A stretch of 64,000 bases of DNA from Corylus avellana (GCF_901000735.1 NC_081547.1:10150193-10214192), one strand, 5' to 3'; numbered from the stretch's first letter, positions 28,001-38,972 are shown. Translations and numbers: made by a program. Notes: generated by a model not told the origin, from the letters alone.

Positions 28001-31000
28001 AACTTTTCAGAATGGAAGGAACTGCTTTCTGAAGAAGAGTTTACTACAACGGTAGTACTTCTATATAATGTTATATTTGCAAATTATATTCGCGAAATAT
28101 GTGCAAATTTTCGCTTTTTCCATGTTTCATGTTTGATTATTTGGTACTCATAAAATCCCTTCATCCTTTAGGAAGCTCGTGAGGATCAAGAAAGTTCACA
28201 GGAAGAATGGAATGCTATAGAGGAGTCCATCCTGGACAACATGGTCCACATTCACAATCAATTATTTGGTTCAAATAATCTTGTCCTTGCTGTAAGTTAT
28301 CTTCACATATTTACTGGAGATTTACTTAAAGTACTATCATTCATAATGCTGATATTTGGTTGGAGCCTTATGGTTAATATGCAACATTTCACGTTGTACT
28401 TATCACATTCTTCTTGTGAAGTAGCTTAATCACATGGTTTAAATTTCATTTTTTGAAATTAAGATTGCAAATTTTAAATCAACAAATAAGTAAATAACAT
28501 CATAGGAATAGGAAATAATTTCTGTATTTGTTAAAAATTAGTTTGAACACAATGCGGTTTTGGAAAACTAGTTCATTCATTATATCCTTCACTACAAATT
28601 GATGCATGGAGAGAAAGTTAAACTGGTCTTCCTGCATCACAATTCCAATACTTTTGGGGATATCTTGTTTCTTTGTTTCTTTTTGGTTGACTATGACTTG
28701 CTACATGAGTTTATGCCGTAAACCCTATCCATATTTGTGTCTCTGCTTAAAGTTCTCATGCCTGCACTAATGTATTGTTTCTTCAATTCAGCCTGGAACT
28801 TTCCAAATATCTGATGCAGACAGATTGCTTTCCTTCACCGACTCCTACAGACTGGGAGTAGGGATGATTAGTGGTATTTTATTGATATTCTAATTTTTAG
28901 ATGAATATTTGGTATTTTGTGCCTTCAAGAGATTATCTATGACCTCTTTTTTTTTTTTCCTTCCCTTCAGGTTTAGGAAGTTTGTTTTTGTCCAGTTTAG
29001 ATGCTAAACTCATGCCAGAGCACTTATTACGTCTTTGTTTGGAGCACAAGCAGACAATTGTTTCATCTAGCAAATCAGCTCAAAAATATAATTTTTACAA
29101 GGTTTTAAAATTTTTGGCTCCTTATTATTACAATGTCTATTTTCTTTTTATCTCATTGTATTCTAACCTTATTTACATCCCTTTTCTAGGATTCAAATGC
29201 TCCTCTTATGGCTCAAATGGTGAAATTACTTACTCCTCTTCAACAGAAGATTCTTTCCTTTCTGAATGAATGGGAGGATCATCATGGACTCCAGAAAATT
29301 TTGGATGTGGTTGGGATGCTCTTGAATATCCCTTTGAGCACCCCCTTAGCTAAGGTAGTGATATGGCTATTTTTTACTGTTTCTTCAGATTACCTTTTAT
29401 AGAGAGTGATAAAGAAAGATTAAACCGAAAATGGGGCCATTCATTTTTACATGGTTTGTATGATGCAAGAAGAGAATATAGACATTATTAGTCAACAGAA
29501 TAGGTCCAACAATACTAGTGCACCCATTAACCTCATCATATTGGCCACTCAGCAACTCAAGTTGCTCAGAAGAGTTAGTATTAAATCTATGAAGCAGAAT
29601 GATTTTCCTGTTCATGCAATTCAATTGTTAGGTTTAATTTTGGATTTGGGGACCAGTCTCATGTGTGTCTGAGACTTGACACTTTATAGGTAGTAAACAT
29701 TCTCTCCAATAAATGTCTAAATATATGTGCTGTTTCTTCTGGAAGGCTCTTGCAGGATTGCAATTTCTGCTTAACAGGGTCCAGACGTTACAAGAAAATG
29801 GCTCAAAATTCTCCCTCTCTGGTAAGAACTTTCCTTCATTGATCCTTTTGTTATGTTCTTGCTGCATTTATAATGAGGGGTTTATGTTTTCTATAAATGG
29901 TTATAGATCAATTGGAGCCTATTCGTGCTCTGGTGTCCTCTTGGAAAAAGATGGAATTTGGCTCATGGCCTGCCCTGCTTGACGAGGTGCAGGATCAGTA
30001 TGAGATTAATGCTGGAAAGGTAAATCATAGTTATTCATATTTGTGAGGACTGAATCCAATACAGTGCAAGGGTTTAGGGAAAATATTGAACATTTGCAGA
30101 GGACTAGGGGAAATAACAGCCATAAATGCAAATTATTATAGCCACTTAATACTGAGGAAAACGAATGTCAAAGCAAACCGGCTACTTCTGTTCCTACTTG
30201 TATCTTAGTGTATCTATTTCGAAATTAATTGTCTTTTGTAATTTTTGGATCTAATTTCAATTCAGTAAGCTCGTTCCAGTATATATCTATGGCATAATGA
30301 ATTGTGCTGAGGTACTATCAAACAAGCACAGTCTTGCTGATGCAACTACTGAACTCTAACAATTTGTAACATTGGAAAGCGAACTCCTTTTGTTCTTTTG
30401 ATTAAATCGAATTTTTAAAGAGTTACAGTATATGTATTAAAACAGCTTGCGGAGTGATATTATGACACAGGTGATATAATACAAGTTTACATATTGGCTG
30501 TAATTTCCTTTACTTCTTAAATATAGACCCTCTATGTGATCTTTTGCATAACTAATTTGGTATTTTTTGTCTTCTTATTGTTGCAGTTATGGTTTCCTCT
30601 GTATTCAGTTCTTCAACGCATACATTCTGCTGATGTAGTTGGATATAATCTATCCACCCTTCAAAGGCATGTTGTAGTTTAGTCTCTAGTCGGAATTCAG
30701 TTTAAGATTGCTTCACTAGGGGTTTTGTAAATTCATCTTTTCTGAGTCACTTTTTGTGGATGGAACTTGCAGTTTGGAGGAATTCATTCACACATCCAGC
30801 ATTGGTGAATTTAGGAAACGCCTTCAGCTTCTATTTGCTTTCCTTGGTCAATTCAATACTGGTAGATGCCTGAATATTTATTCAAGGTAAGGCTAAAAAC
30901 CATGGCTTCTCTATCATCCTCTTATTAAAACTAAAGAAAAAATATAGAAAAAATTATTACATGCAAGAGATTATCTGTAACTTTTTCCGTATACATCTCT

Positions 31001-34000
31001 TCTGGAAGCTGATACATCAAAGCTAAGTGTAGTGCTCCCCACAAAATGTTCATTATCTAGACTTTTTGTTTGTTTTAACTGTACTAATTGTTAATTGATT
31101 ATGCCAGTTCTTCTGACAAGGAAAATCTGAAGATCTTATATAATGTAATCGGATTTCATGTGCAATTTTTGCCGATGTGAGTTCTTTTCACTTTTTACAC
31201 TTTGAATATTCATTCCCTCATGAAGATCTTTGAGGTCGTTTCAGTAGGTAATAAAGTTTTTTACTTCAGCGTTTTGGAACACATAAAAGATAATAGAAGA
31301 AATATTGAGGTAGAGCTGAAAGAGCATCTCAAACTGTGTGGATGGGAACGTTCTGAGAATTTGCTGTCAATAGAAAACTCAAAAAGGACCCGGCATAAGC
31401 TCAGGAAGCTTATTCAGAAGTACACTGTGAGTAACATGCACTCTAGTTTTGTTCACATATCTCCTTGTTTGCCAATTGCAATGTTTGGATCCCTCACTAT
31501 GGCCAACTGTGTAGGATTAGAGGGACTTACTGAAAAAACAAAAACAAAAACTATTCTTTTTTAGAGGGGAAACTCATGGAAAGCATACTCAGATCCATCA
31601 CGTCTTTTGCATGGCCAAGGTCACAGCCTTTATTTGTCAAATGTTGTCTAAGATGGAGGATTGTTTGTAATGTCTTACTTATCAAAAGGATTGTTTGTAA
31701 TGTCTATTTCTGTGCCTAGGTAGCCCTTTTGCACACATACGCAGTAGTAATATGCCTCTGATGTATTTGTTTGTATAGGATTTTCTGCAACAACCTGTAA
31801 TGCTTTTCCTTAACCAAGATGCACTACAAAAGGGAACAAAAGCTCAATCTCTACATGGTCAAAAGATTCGTAATGAATTTCCAGACAAAAAAATAGGGAT
31901 GCTGAGTGGTCCTTTTGATCCAACATTGCTTCATGATGAAGACAGGTAATGTTTTCGTCCATTCAATGCTTTTTGTATGCTTAAGTCTTTCTTAAAATAC
32001 ATGATTCTGGAACTTTGGCGTGATTTATCTGGTATAGGTCCATCTGGTATCCTGACTGGAGGAAAAAAGTAGAAGATGCTTTGCAAAAGTTGCACCTTGA
32101 GAGAGCTCCTGAATTTAATACTCTATTCTTACACTTCAGGGGTGCTTCTGAAGGTTTTTCTTTGTCTCTTTATTTTCTAGTTATTATCCTTAATTTGTTG
32201 TTTCTTCAACTACAGTTCTTTGGCAATTTACAGTCTTATGAACTTGTACTTTATACAGAGCTGACAAGTGTTTTAAGACAATGCTCTGCTTCCCAGTCTA
32301 CACGCCTCTTGTCTCAGGAACAATGGAAGATTGTGTGGTGCACAATTGAGAAAATATATAGAACTGTAGTGGATTGTGGTGATATATGGAAGGATTCAAA
32401 CAAGAGTCTGGGGAAGAGAAGGGCCTTTTCTGAGCTTCTAAAGCTGTTAGAAAGCAGTGGATTGTCTAGGCACAAGTCTATATATATGGAGGTAATATCA
32501 ATTGTATGCTAGAATATTAGTTTTCATAATCCATAATTTAGATTCTTCGCACATTATTGTATAAGCTAAATGTTGGTCTTCTTTCAATGACTGGTACTTT
32601 ATAGGATCATCATAAATCTTGGTGGTTCCTTGAGCCATCATATGATGTACAGCATCTGCTGCTGACACAAAGTAGACTGGCTTCTGGAGCCTCTGATATT
32701 GCTGCTGCCTGCGAATTTCAAAGTTTTCCCTGTGAGACTTTGGTTACTGAATGGAAAACAGCCAATGAATACTACTTTAAGAGCATAGCATCAATGCTGC
32801 TTCTGCAGCAGATTTGCCTGAACTCCCACAAAGACATTACTCGTGAACAGGTAGATGTCATCAGCTAATTATCAACTGAAGGATTTTTTTAATCATAGAC
32901 CAATTTTTCTCATGTTTTTATTCAATTACTTTACTGGGTTGTGTTGCCAAGTTCATACAATCCCCTTTTTTCTTTTCGGTATATCCTGTCAATTGTATTG
33001 AATACGTCTCAATGTGAGGGTTCCTTGTATTATATAGAAATTGTATAGCTAATTACTATATCTCAGTGATTACAGCAACCTAGGAGTACAAATAAGGCAA
33101 CTAAAATCTACCTATTAATTACAAGATACTATAGCTATAATACAAAAACATGTGCCATAACTAGATAGACTAATTATGGCTAAATATATATGATATATCT
33201 GCCGTATCTGACTGACATATCCTACTTGACAAGTGAAACCTGATTCATATAGCTACTGGGTAAATACTACATTCCAATTCTATAATTTGGTTGCTTTTCC
33301 AATGAGTTCGTAATTTATCCTGATACTCACTAAAAAGAGCAGCATTCTCACACTAGGGGTGCGTTTGGGGTTGCGTTTTGAGGGGAATAACCTGTGATTT
33401 CTTTAAAAATACAAAACGTGGAGTGTTTGGTATTGTGTTTTAAGAGAAACAACGTTTTGAAAATGTGCAAAACTCATGTTTTTGTGCAGTAGTACCTTCG
33501 GTGCTTTTTTGAAATCTCACCATTTTAAATCCTAACTGTGTTTTCACTTAACAAAATCATAAGCATATGTTACCAAGCAGATTGTCCTCAATAAAACAAG
33601 AAAATTCCATACATACCCACCCAGAACAAGAACAAATCTCTGTGGTCTTCTTCAAGCTAAAAGTACTTGGTCAGTTTGGATTCGAGGGATGATCTTTACG
33701 TGATGTTACAGAGTAGTAGTATACAATCCTTGCTGCGGGCTAGGTTGAAGAGATCTGTGGGGTCCTCAGTGAGCAATCCGGTGCTTGCTAGGGAGTGGAG
33801 GGAGGCATTGGGAAGGATCTTACGCTGATTGTCACCGTTTTAGCACATAATATATGATAAAATGGCAAAGTGAAAGGAGTTTGAGCAGCAAAATTTGGTG
33901 CCCAGATCGAATATGGTGCTTCTGCAGACGCTATTTTTCACCAACAAGGAGAAGACCAAGGCTGCCATTTGTGATTTGTTACTGCCGCGCACATGAAATC

Positions 34001-37000
34001 TTAGTCCTTCCAAATCAATGAAAATCTCTATTACACCATTGACATCTCTAGGGTGTCATGTGTACATCTGCATTAGATTTAAATGTAATTGATTATTATG
34101 TCCTTATTAGTAATTTGTGCATAAAACCATACTTATCACTAAACACTGACTGATTTTACAACATTGCATTTTTATAAACTACATTATGAAATCACTATTT
34201 TTTAAAATCGTACTTTTTAGAACCGCAATCTCAAACGAACCCTAATATTGTCTTTGGGTGTGCTTCACGCTTTTATACTTCTTGTATACTTAGGTGGACC
34301 TTAAGCTTTTAATGATATCTCAATTACTTAACAAAAAAGATATTCTCTCTCTAGTTGGGCCATGCTTACCTGTCCATTTTCTATGCAATTGTTTGTGCAT
34401 TTGTGAGTTTCAATTTTTTGTCTTGTTTCCTGTAGGTTGACAGGTCTAGCGCTTTTCTCAACCAGCTTGTTGATATACAACAGAAGCAACAGGTTGCTGC
34501 CAACGATTTTGCCAAGGAATTGATGCACTTGAGGGAATGCATATCTACTCTGGAAAATCTCTATCCAAAATCCCCAACTTCTGATATTAAAACTGTGGGT
34601 GTATGCTTTATTGTTCAAAATCAACATGCTACCTTGAAATGCATGTGGCAGCAGAAGGTAATTTTTCATCCTGGAATCTAATGTGGCATATGTTTTCTTT
34701 TAGCTTTCTTATAAGATTGAGATTATAAAAATATTTGTTGATAATTTGTTTTACCTTGCTCTTGAGTCACATGATAAATTTTCATTGCAGCAACTCTTTG
34801 ATAGTTTGTGTGCCATGCTGTATGAAGAATCGCTTTTGCTAACAACATTTGAAAATACGCATTTGAACACTTGTGAAAGTTTCAAAGCTTCAGCAAATCG
34901 GGTTCTTGCTTTCATCGGGAATTGTTTTCCAGATTTTCAGAAATCTAAGGTGCAAAATTTTTGTTCTTTGTGTTTTATTTTGAGTACGGTATTTCCTTCA
35001 CTGTAGTCATGTCAACTCTGTATTAAAGCCAACTCTGTAACAGGAATCCTTAGATTACTACCTTCTTGGCCGAAATAGAGCGATAACGACACTGGCTGGT
35101 TCCTCGCACTGTTATATTGTTACAAAACAAATGGAACAGCTGGTGTCTAAGAACTTCCAGGCCATAAAGGAGTTTGAGGAGCATCTCTTAGCTTTCCGCA
35201 AGCAAGATGTGGATAGAAGCTCAGTTAAAGAGGTTTTGCTCAGTCATTTTGAAGAATTATTTGAGAAGGTGTCTGTCTACTTTTTATCCCTTTGTTTTTA
35301 TTTTTTTTTCCCATTCTTCTCACACTTTCTATTGCTCTTTGCTTGATCTTTGAATCTATCCGTTAATTGGTGCGACTTTTTACTGTCACTAGTATGATGA
35401 ATAAATTCTTTGGAAATAGTGTCTGATGTAAGAGTGAAATAACTATATCGTCCAAGCTTCCATCTATCCAACTGTCTGACAGAGAACTTATAAATGTTAC
35501 TTCTTAAAATTTTGTAGGGGAGAATGATGGAGGAAGAGTATAATTCCATGCTGTCAATAAATGCACATAGGGACGGCAATTGTTTTGGGTTTGGTGAAGC
35601 CCTTAACAGTACTTTTGAACATATTACAGATGCATTGAAGAAATTAGGTTCATCAAGTACTGGATATAGCCTTCCAGAAGAGTCAGTGGAGAATATTACC
35701 TCATGGAAATTTCTGTTTGACTCATTTGTAGCGGATCTGAGATTGGATCTATTATGTGAAAAGATTCTTAAAACTATCGTTTGTGCGGTAAGTTATTTGC
35801 TGCATTCTGATTTATTCGCTTGCTGTTCTGTTGTAATTACTAATCTGGTGAATCATTTGACATGCTGTGCTCAGGAACAACTACTGGGTCATTCTGGCAA
35901 TAATACTAGCAGTACTTTTGAAATTGGAGTACAATTTAAGGATCTACATGTCCTTCTGAGCCTAATTTTGGATTTTGGTGATGCTCTCCTGCAAGATCTT
36001 TTAGCTATGAATAGAACAGTAAGATTACATATATACTTCAACTGTATAAATCTTCTCTTTTCTATTTGTGACAAATTTTACATTTTCTTAAACTCATGAT
36101 TTATTCATGGCAGTGAATTTTCAAATTTGTTAACCACCATGACTCAAATCTGTATCTTGCTATGCAGGTTTCTATGATAACCCATATCCTTGCGAATGTT
36201 TTAGCTTCTTTATATTCAAAAGGGTTTGGCATCTCAGCCGAAGATCAGGTGGGTGATGCTACTCGTGATATATCTCAAGATGCAAGTGGGACAGGTATGG
36301 GGGAGGGTGCTGGAATGAATGATGTCAGTGATCAGATAACTGATGAAGATCAGTTGCTTGGTGCTTTGGAAAAGGTAAGAGTGCTGAAGCATATTTGAAT
36401 TTGCTTAACTTGGTATTGCCATTTCTTTGTAATGGATTGATGCTTCAAGTATGTCATTCTTTTCAATTATATGTTTCTACAGCCAAGTGAAGAACGGGAT
36501 GCCTCAGATGAAGTCCCTAGCAATAATGAGAAAGGCATTGAGATGGAGCAGGATTTTGCAGCTGATACATATAGCATTAGCGGGGACTCTGCAGAAGATA
36601 ACAATGAAGATAGTGAGGATGTTCAGTTAGATTCTGCTATGGGGGAAACTGGAGCTAATGGTGAAGTAGTTGATGAGAAACTTTGGAACAAGGATGAAGA
36701 TGAAAATCCCAGTGATACAAATGAGAAGTATGAATCCGGATCTTCCGTCAGGGATCGGGATGGTAGTACGGAGCTTAGGGCCAAGGAAGATTATGCTGCT
36801 ACTGCTGGTGAACCTGGAGAGCTTAATTCTGATGAAGCTGGACAGCTTGATTCTGATGAAATTGATAAACAAGATGATGAGGTTGGAAGTGAGGACAACC
36901 TTGGTGACAGAGACAACACAGAAGACATGAAGCTGGAGAAAGAAGAAGCTTTTGCTGATCCTACAGGGTTAAAGCTTGATGAGCTGAATCAGAGTCCAGA

Positions 37001-38972
37001 TGAAGATATCGAAATGGATGAACAAAAGGGTGCAGATTCTGTGGAAGAAGCAGATCCTTCAGAAAATAAGGAATCTGATGAGAAGGGAAAACATGAGGAA
37101 GAAAACACATATCCAACGGATGAAACTATTGGAGAGGCTGAGACAGAACAAATGGATGGAGATCCTGAAAAGGATCTTGGGGGGGATCACGAAGAGAATG
37201 TTGAGATGACTTTAACTGAACCAAGTAACAATGCATTCAAGCCAGGAAGTTCTGACTTTGTTACTGATCATGTGCCCAACGCACAATCTGCAACACAACC
37301 AAAGGGTGACTCTCAGACATTGGATATAAGAAATATAGCACCAGAATCGAACTGGTCCAGCGGCAATGATGCTCAGAATGACCTTGCTCCTTTGAGAGGC
37401 CTGCCTTCCAATAATACCACTGAAGTGGATTTTTCTGTGGCCGACTTGTCAAATAGTGGGAGATTTACTGATGATCAATCAAAAAGTCAGTTGCCTCAAC
37501 ATGAATCTTCATCTACTCAGAAAACCCAACCAAACCCTTATCGGAATGTTGGAGACGCATTAGAGGAGTGGAAAGAAAGAGTCAAAGTGTCTGTTGATCT
37601 TCAGGCCGATAATACAGAGGCGCTGGGTGAGATTGAGGATGAGAATGCAGATGAATATGGCTATGTATCTGAGTTTGAAAAAGGAACGGCTCAGGCCTTG
37701 GGACCTGCAACATCTGAGCAGGTTGACAGAAATGTCAGTGGCAATAAGCCAGATGGAGATAGTCTCTCAGCGCATAAAAACGACCTGGCTGATATGGAGA
37801 TTGAGAAGCAAAATTCTGAAGCGCCGCCTCTCAGGAGCTATGCCTCAATCCACAAAAATAAGATTGAAGAACTTATGCATATCTCAGATTTGGAGAAGTT
37901 ACCTAATGAGGGATCTGAAGAAGCTCAAAGTCATGATGATGGTAATCCTGAAAGCCTATCCGAGAGTTTGGTCTCTGTGAAGAAGTCTTTCTTAAGTGAA
38001 GGTATACATCAGTTCAGTAAACTCTCTGTAGCTGAAGATGAGTTCGGAAAGGCCCAAGATCCTGGGGAAGTTTCCAACGATGTGAAAAATAATGCTACTG
38101 TTCTATGGAGAAGATATGAACTGCTGACAACAAGATTCTCCCAGGAATTGGCTGAACAATTGCGTCTTGTTATGGAGCCCACTCTCGCCAGCAAGCTCCA
38201 AGGTGATTATAAAACTGGGAAGCGGATTAACATGAAGAAGGTAATTCCTTACATAGCGAGTCATTACCGGAAAGATAAAATATGGCTGAGGCGAACCCGA
38301 CCTAACAAACGTGATTACCAAGTTGTTATTGCTGTGGATGATTCCCGTAGCATGTCTGAGAGTCGCTGTGGTGATGTTGCTATTGAAGCTTTGGTGACAG
38401 TATGTCGTGCCATGTCTCAACTGGAAGTGGGAAACTTGGCTGTTGCAAGCTTTGGAAAAAAGGGGAACATAAGGTTACTGCATGATTTTGATCAACCATT
38501 TTCTGGAGAGGCTGGGATCAAGATGATCTCTAGCTTGACATTCAAGCAAGAGAATACCATCGTAGATGAACCAGTTGTCGATCTGTTGAAGTATTTGAAT
38601 AACATGCTAGATGTAGCTGTTGGAAAAGCACGACTCCCGTCTGGACAGAACCCATTACAGCAGCTTGTTTTGATAATTGCAGATGGCCGGTTCCATGAGA
38701 AGAAGGAAAACTTGAAGCGCTGTGTTAGAGATGCCTTGAGTAGAAAGCGTATGGTTGCATTTCTGATTCTTGATAGACCACAACCAGGAGAAGATTCAAT
38801 CACGGAATTCAAGGAAGCATCTTTCGAGGGTACCAACGTTAAGTTTTCGAATTATATGGATTCTTTTCCCTTCCCATACTACATCGTACTAAAGAATATT
38901 GAAGCACTTCCAAGGACCCTTTCTGACTTACTGAGACAGTGGTTTGAGGTTATGCAGTACTGGAGGGACTAA
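1082..38972 (+). CDS. MDN1: Midasin (MDN1/Rea1), dynein-related AAA+ ATPase of 60S ribosome maturation; 5' end outside window
   Basis: Midasin is a single-chain ring of six AAA+ modules with a long linker, an acidic region and a C-terminal MIDAS/VWA domain. In yeast and plants it pulls UBL-bearing assembly factors (Ytm1/WDR12, Rsa4/NLE) off pre-60S particles in nucleolus and nucleoplasm; this role is family knowledge. Seen here: 64 spliced segments with matching phases give about 5,040 residues against roughly 5,400 for plant midasins. They include P-loops of AAA2 to AAA6, Walker B motifs of the LDELNLAP type, an acidic stretch, and a DxSxS MIDAS motif followed by a TAA stop at 38970-38972. 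AAA1 before its last part is upstream of the window. Oddities: AAA6 P-loop one residue short, a GC donor at 30667, and one junction (about 32144-32215) that fails GT-AG joining in frame. Exon limits come from eye-matched splice sites, so single ends may be off by a few bases. Confidence 0.96.
1303..1400 (-). mobile_element. LINE 3'-tail remnant
   Basis: The reverse complement shows the same end as the other LINE tails in this gene: a TATAC run, a diverged GGGGC-type block, then TTATCAATGAAAT and TTATTTATCAGAA. It is old and diverged. Boundaries are approximate. Confidence 0.45.
1785..1890 (+). mobile_element. LINE 3'-tail remnant with poly(A)
   Basis: The block reads TTGTATACTCTTTGTGCTTG, then TTTTTAATAAATTG, then a run of A from about 1876. 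This matches the tail layout of the clearer LINE copies at 8880-8964 and 11050-11120. It lies in an MDN1 intron. Confidence 0.5.
2935..3145 (+). mobile_element. 5'-truncated LINE tail with 17-bp target-site duplication
   Basis: The insert ends in GTGTACTTAGGAGCGCCTTA, TTACCTATC and a poly(A) run. It is flanked by identical 17-bp copies of AATTGTATCATTTTGTT at 2918-2934 and 3146-3162. This is the signature of target-primed reverse transcription. The downstream copy lies only 8 bases before the AG of the next MDN1 exon (3171-3172). Confidence 0.9.
4216..5976 (+). other. MDN1: MDN1 large exon: rest of AAA2, all of AAA3
   Basis: This is one uninterrupted 587-codon exon. It starts after an AG at 4214-4215 and ends at CAG before GTATAA. 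It holds the AAA2 Walker B ([11 protein letters not shown]) and sensor 1 with the [14 protein letters not shown] signature. It then covers AAA3 with Walker A GPTSSGKT at 5227-5250, Walker [12 protein letters not shown], and the [14 protein letters not shown] sensor region. Both modules keep the Walker B aspartate and glutamate expected for nucleotide hydrolysis. Confidence 0.95.
7773..8964 (+). mobile_element. 5'-truncated LINE-1-type retrotransposon with 11-bp TSD
   Basis: Identical 11-bp repeats AAATCAGGAGA flank the insert at 7762-7772 and 8965-8975. The broken reading frame opens with [15 protein letters not shown], the usual segment after the plant LINE reverse transcriptase, then gives a WRYG...W block. 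Near 8500 it gives a zf-RVT motif ([20 protein letters not shown]). It ends in the shared tail GTGTACTTTGGGGCGCCTTA, TTTTAATAAAG and poly(A). Stops and frame breaks show it is dead. It inserted in the same orientation as MDN1. Confidence 0.92.
9043..9144 (+). mobile_element. Minimal LINE 3'-tail insertion with 11-bp TSD
   Basis: Only about 100 bp of tail is present: TGTGTGCTTAGGGGTACCTTA, TTAATGATAT, TTACCTATC, then an A-run followed by TAA repeats. Direct repeats of AATTGAAATTT flank it at 9032-9042 and 9145-9155. Confidence 0.8.
9156..9300 (-). mobile_element. LINE 3'-end fragment in opposite orientation
   Basis: The plus strand reads CATTAAAAGTGTAAGGCGCC then AAGTATACAAG. This is the reverse complement of the tail family (CTTGTATAC...GGCGCCTTAC...TTTTAATG). 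It abuts the TSD of the preceding element, so the two insertions are neighbours or nested. The 5' limit is unclear. Confidence 0.6.
9316..9895 (+). pseudogene. LINE ORF2 fragment: endonuclease end and linker to RT
   Basis: Translation in pieces gives [21 protein letters not shown], which resembles the C-terminal part of plant LINE apurinic endonucleases. It continues [19 protein letters not shown], then a lysine-rich [15 protein letters not shown] type segment, and later [13 protein letters not shown]. Order and spacing fit ORF2 between endonuclease and reverse transcriptase. Frameshifts and stops are present, so it is inactive. Confidence 0.75.
9907..10874 (+). pseudogene. Unrecognised reading frame (possible LINE ORF1 part), broken at a C-run
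   Basis: A 233-codon frame opens at 9907 and ends at 10608. After a run of C at about 10567-10580 the sense continues in another frame to a stop near 10872. That second part is acidic and contains [20 protein letters not shown]. The base composition is coding-like and richer in GC than the intron around it. I do not recognise the fold. Its place between a LINE ORF2 fragment and a LINE tail suggests an ORF1 C-terminal part or a passenger sequence; both are inference. Confidence 0.4.
10985..11125 (+). mobile_element. LINE 3' tail with poly(A)
   Basis: It contains GTATACTTCTTTTGTACTTA, GGGGCGCCTCATG, TTTTTAATAAAATC and TTACTTA followed by A9. This is the same tail as at 2935-3145 and 8880-8964. 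It follows directly on the unrecognised frame ending near 10872. Confidence 0.75.
13030..14000 (+). other. MDN1 intron, no recognised content
   Basis: This is an AT-rich intron of 971 bp with donor GAG|GTGTGT and acceptor CAACAG. I see no repeat or coding signal. Confidence 0.7.
14001..15732 (+). other. MDN1: MDN1 exon block: AAA5
   Basis: Exons read at 14001-14148, 14414-14512, 14606-14706, 14861-14950, 15029-15094, 15249-15413 and 15525-15732. Walker A GSPGVGKT is at 14617-14640. Walker B is [16 protein letters not shown]. The sensor region reads [18 protein letters not shown] and is followed by FLNRFTK. The module looks complete and competent for ATP binding and hydrolysis. An AGT trinucleotide run sits in the intron at about 14820-14840. 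Confidence 0.93.
15842..18387 (+). other. MDN1: MDN1 exon block: AAA6, degenerate nucleotide site, and linker start
   Basis: Two long exons, 15842-16737 and 16843-18387, encode AAA6. The P-loop at 16153-16173 reads GPSSGKT, with three instead of four residues between G and GKT. The Walker B position reads WIVLENANL, with asparagine where the catalytic glutamate normally sits. The sensor region reads [22 protein letters not shown]6 of midasins is known to be catalytically degenerate, so the Walker B change is expected; the short P-loop is less so. The second exon runs on into the helical linker. Confidence 0.92.
19300..20421 (+). repeat. 561-bp tandem direct duplication inside an MDN1 intron
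   Basis: Two head-to-tail copies, 19300-19860 and 19861-20421, align at a constant offset of 561 bases from GTTCTCCAAAC to GATTTGCTAGGTGAAATA. Differences are scattered point changes. The copies diverge at their right ends, where the first has a T-run and the second an AT run plus a G-run (about 20425-20438). The intron (18900-20662) holds no exon signal in either copy. Confidence 0.93.
22122..22591 (+). other. MDN1 intron with long A-run
   Basis: The intron carries an A-rich run at about 22220-22253 after AAGAAAAAG. The run could be the end of an old retroposed insertion, but no LINE tail motif or target duplication is visible. Confidence 0.5.
24939..26720 (+). other. MDN1 intron of 1.8 kb, unrecognised
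   Basis: The donor is AAG|GTCTAA and the acceptor GTTCAG. It includes T-runs near 25847-25861 and a GA microsatellite near 26452-26468. Two short ACTATATAA blocks occur near 25571 and 25812. No gene or element family was identified. Confidence 0.6.
33356..34242 (+). mobile_element. Non-autonomous DNA transposon with short TIRs in an MDN1 intron
   Basis: The left end reads GGGGTGCGTTTGGGGTTGCG. The reverse complement of the right end reads GGGTTCGTTTGAGATTGCGG, so the termini are imperfect inverted repeats of about 20 bp. Flanks are CTA and TAA, consistent with a short TA-type duplication as in PIF/Harbinger-like MITEs. The 887-bp interior has no transposase frame that I can see. It lies in the intron 32851-34435. 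Confidence 0.65.
34255..34337 (+). mobile_element. LINE 3'-tail fragment
   Basis: It reads CTTGTATACTTAGGTGGACC, then CTTTTAATGATATC, TTACTTAAC and an A-run, the shared LINE tail. It lies just downstream of the TIR element. A target duplication is not clear. Confidence 0.6.
36168..38972 (+). other. MDN1: MDN1 3' exons: acidic region and MIDAS/VWA domain
   Basis: Exons 36168-36374 and 36483-38972 end the gene. From about 36483 to 37700 the product is very rich in Asp and Glu. The VWA domain begins near 38318 with [14 protein letters not shown]; the metal-binding DxSxS residues are at 38337-38351. [14 protein letters not shown] supplies the later MIDAS aspartate. In the family this domain grips the UBL domains of Rsa4 and Ytm1. 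The reading frame ends in TAA at 38970-38972. Confidence 0.96.

Larger units (their letters stand above)
18502..36018 (+). other. MDN1: MDN1 exon block: helical linker, many small exons
   Basis: Exons read at 18502-18691, 18834-18899, 20663-20751, 20832-21083, 21591-21726, 21843-21928, 22036-22121, 22592-22733, 22837-22926, 23788-23911, 24181-24335, 24825-24938, 26721-26891, 27022-27201, 27287-27475, 27637-27738, 27827-28051, 28172-28291, 28792-28873, 28971-29101, 29190-29354, 29746-29821, 29907-30019, 30587-30666, 30773-30886, 31108-31176, 31270-31426, 31779-31945, 32038-about 32143, 32216-32491, 32605-32850, 34436-34657, 34791-34949, 35044-35268, 35518-35787 and 35875-36018. Splice phases agree throughout except at the 32143/32216 join. 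The product is the long leucine-rich, mostly helical linker that relays ring motion to the MIDAS domain. The exon ending at 30666 uses a GC donor. Confidence 0.85.

Noticed and set aside
36627..37452. Antisense frames inside the acidic MDN1 exon
   Set aside because: They are shadows of a GA-rich sense exon; the sense frame is continuous and conserved.
38009..38836. Minus-strand frames over the MIDAS domain
   Set aside because: Antisense shadows of a strongly conserved coding exon.
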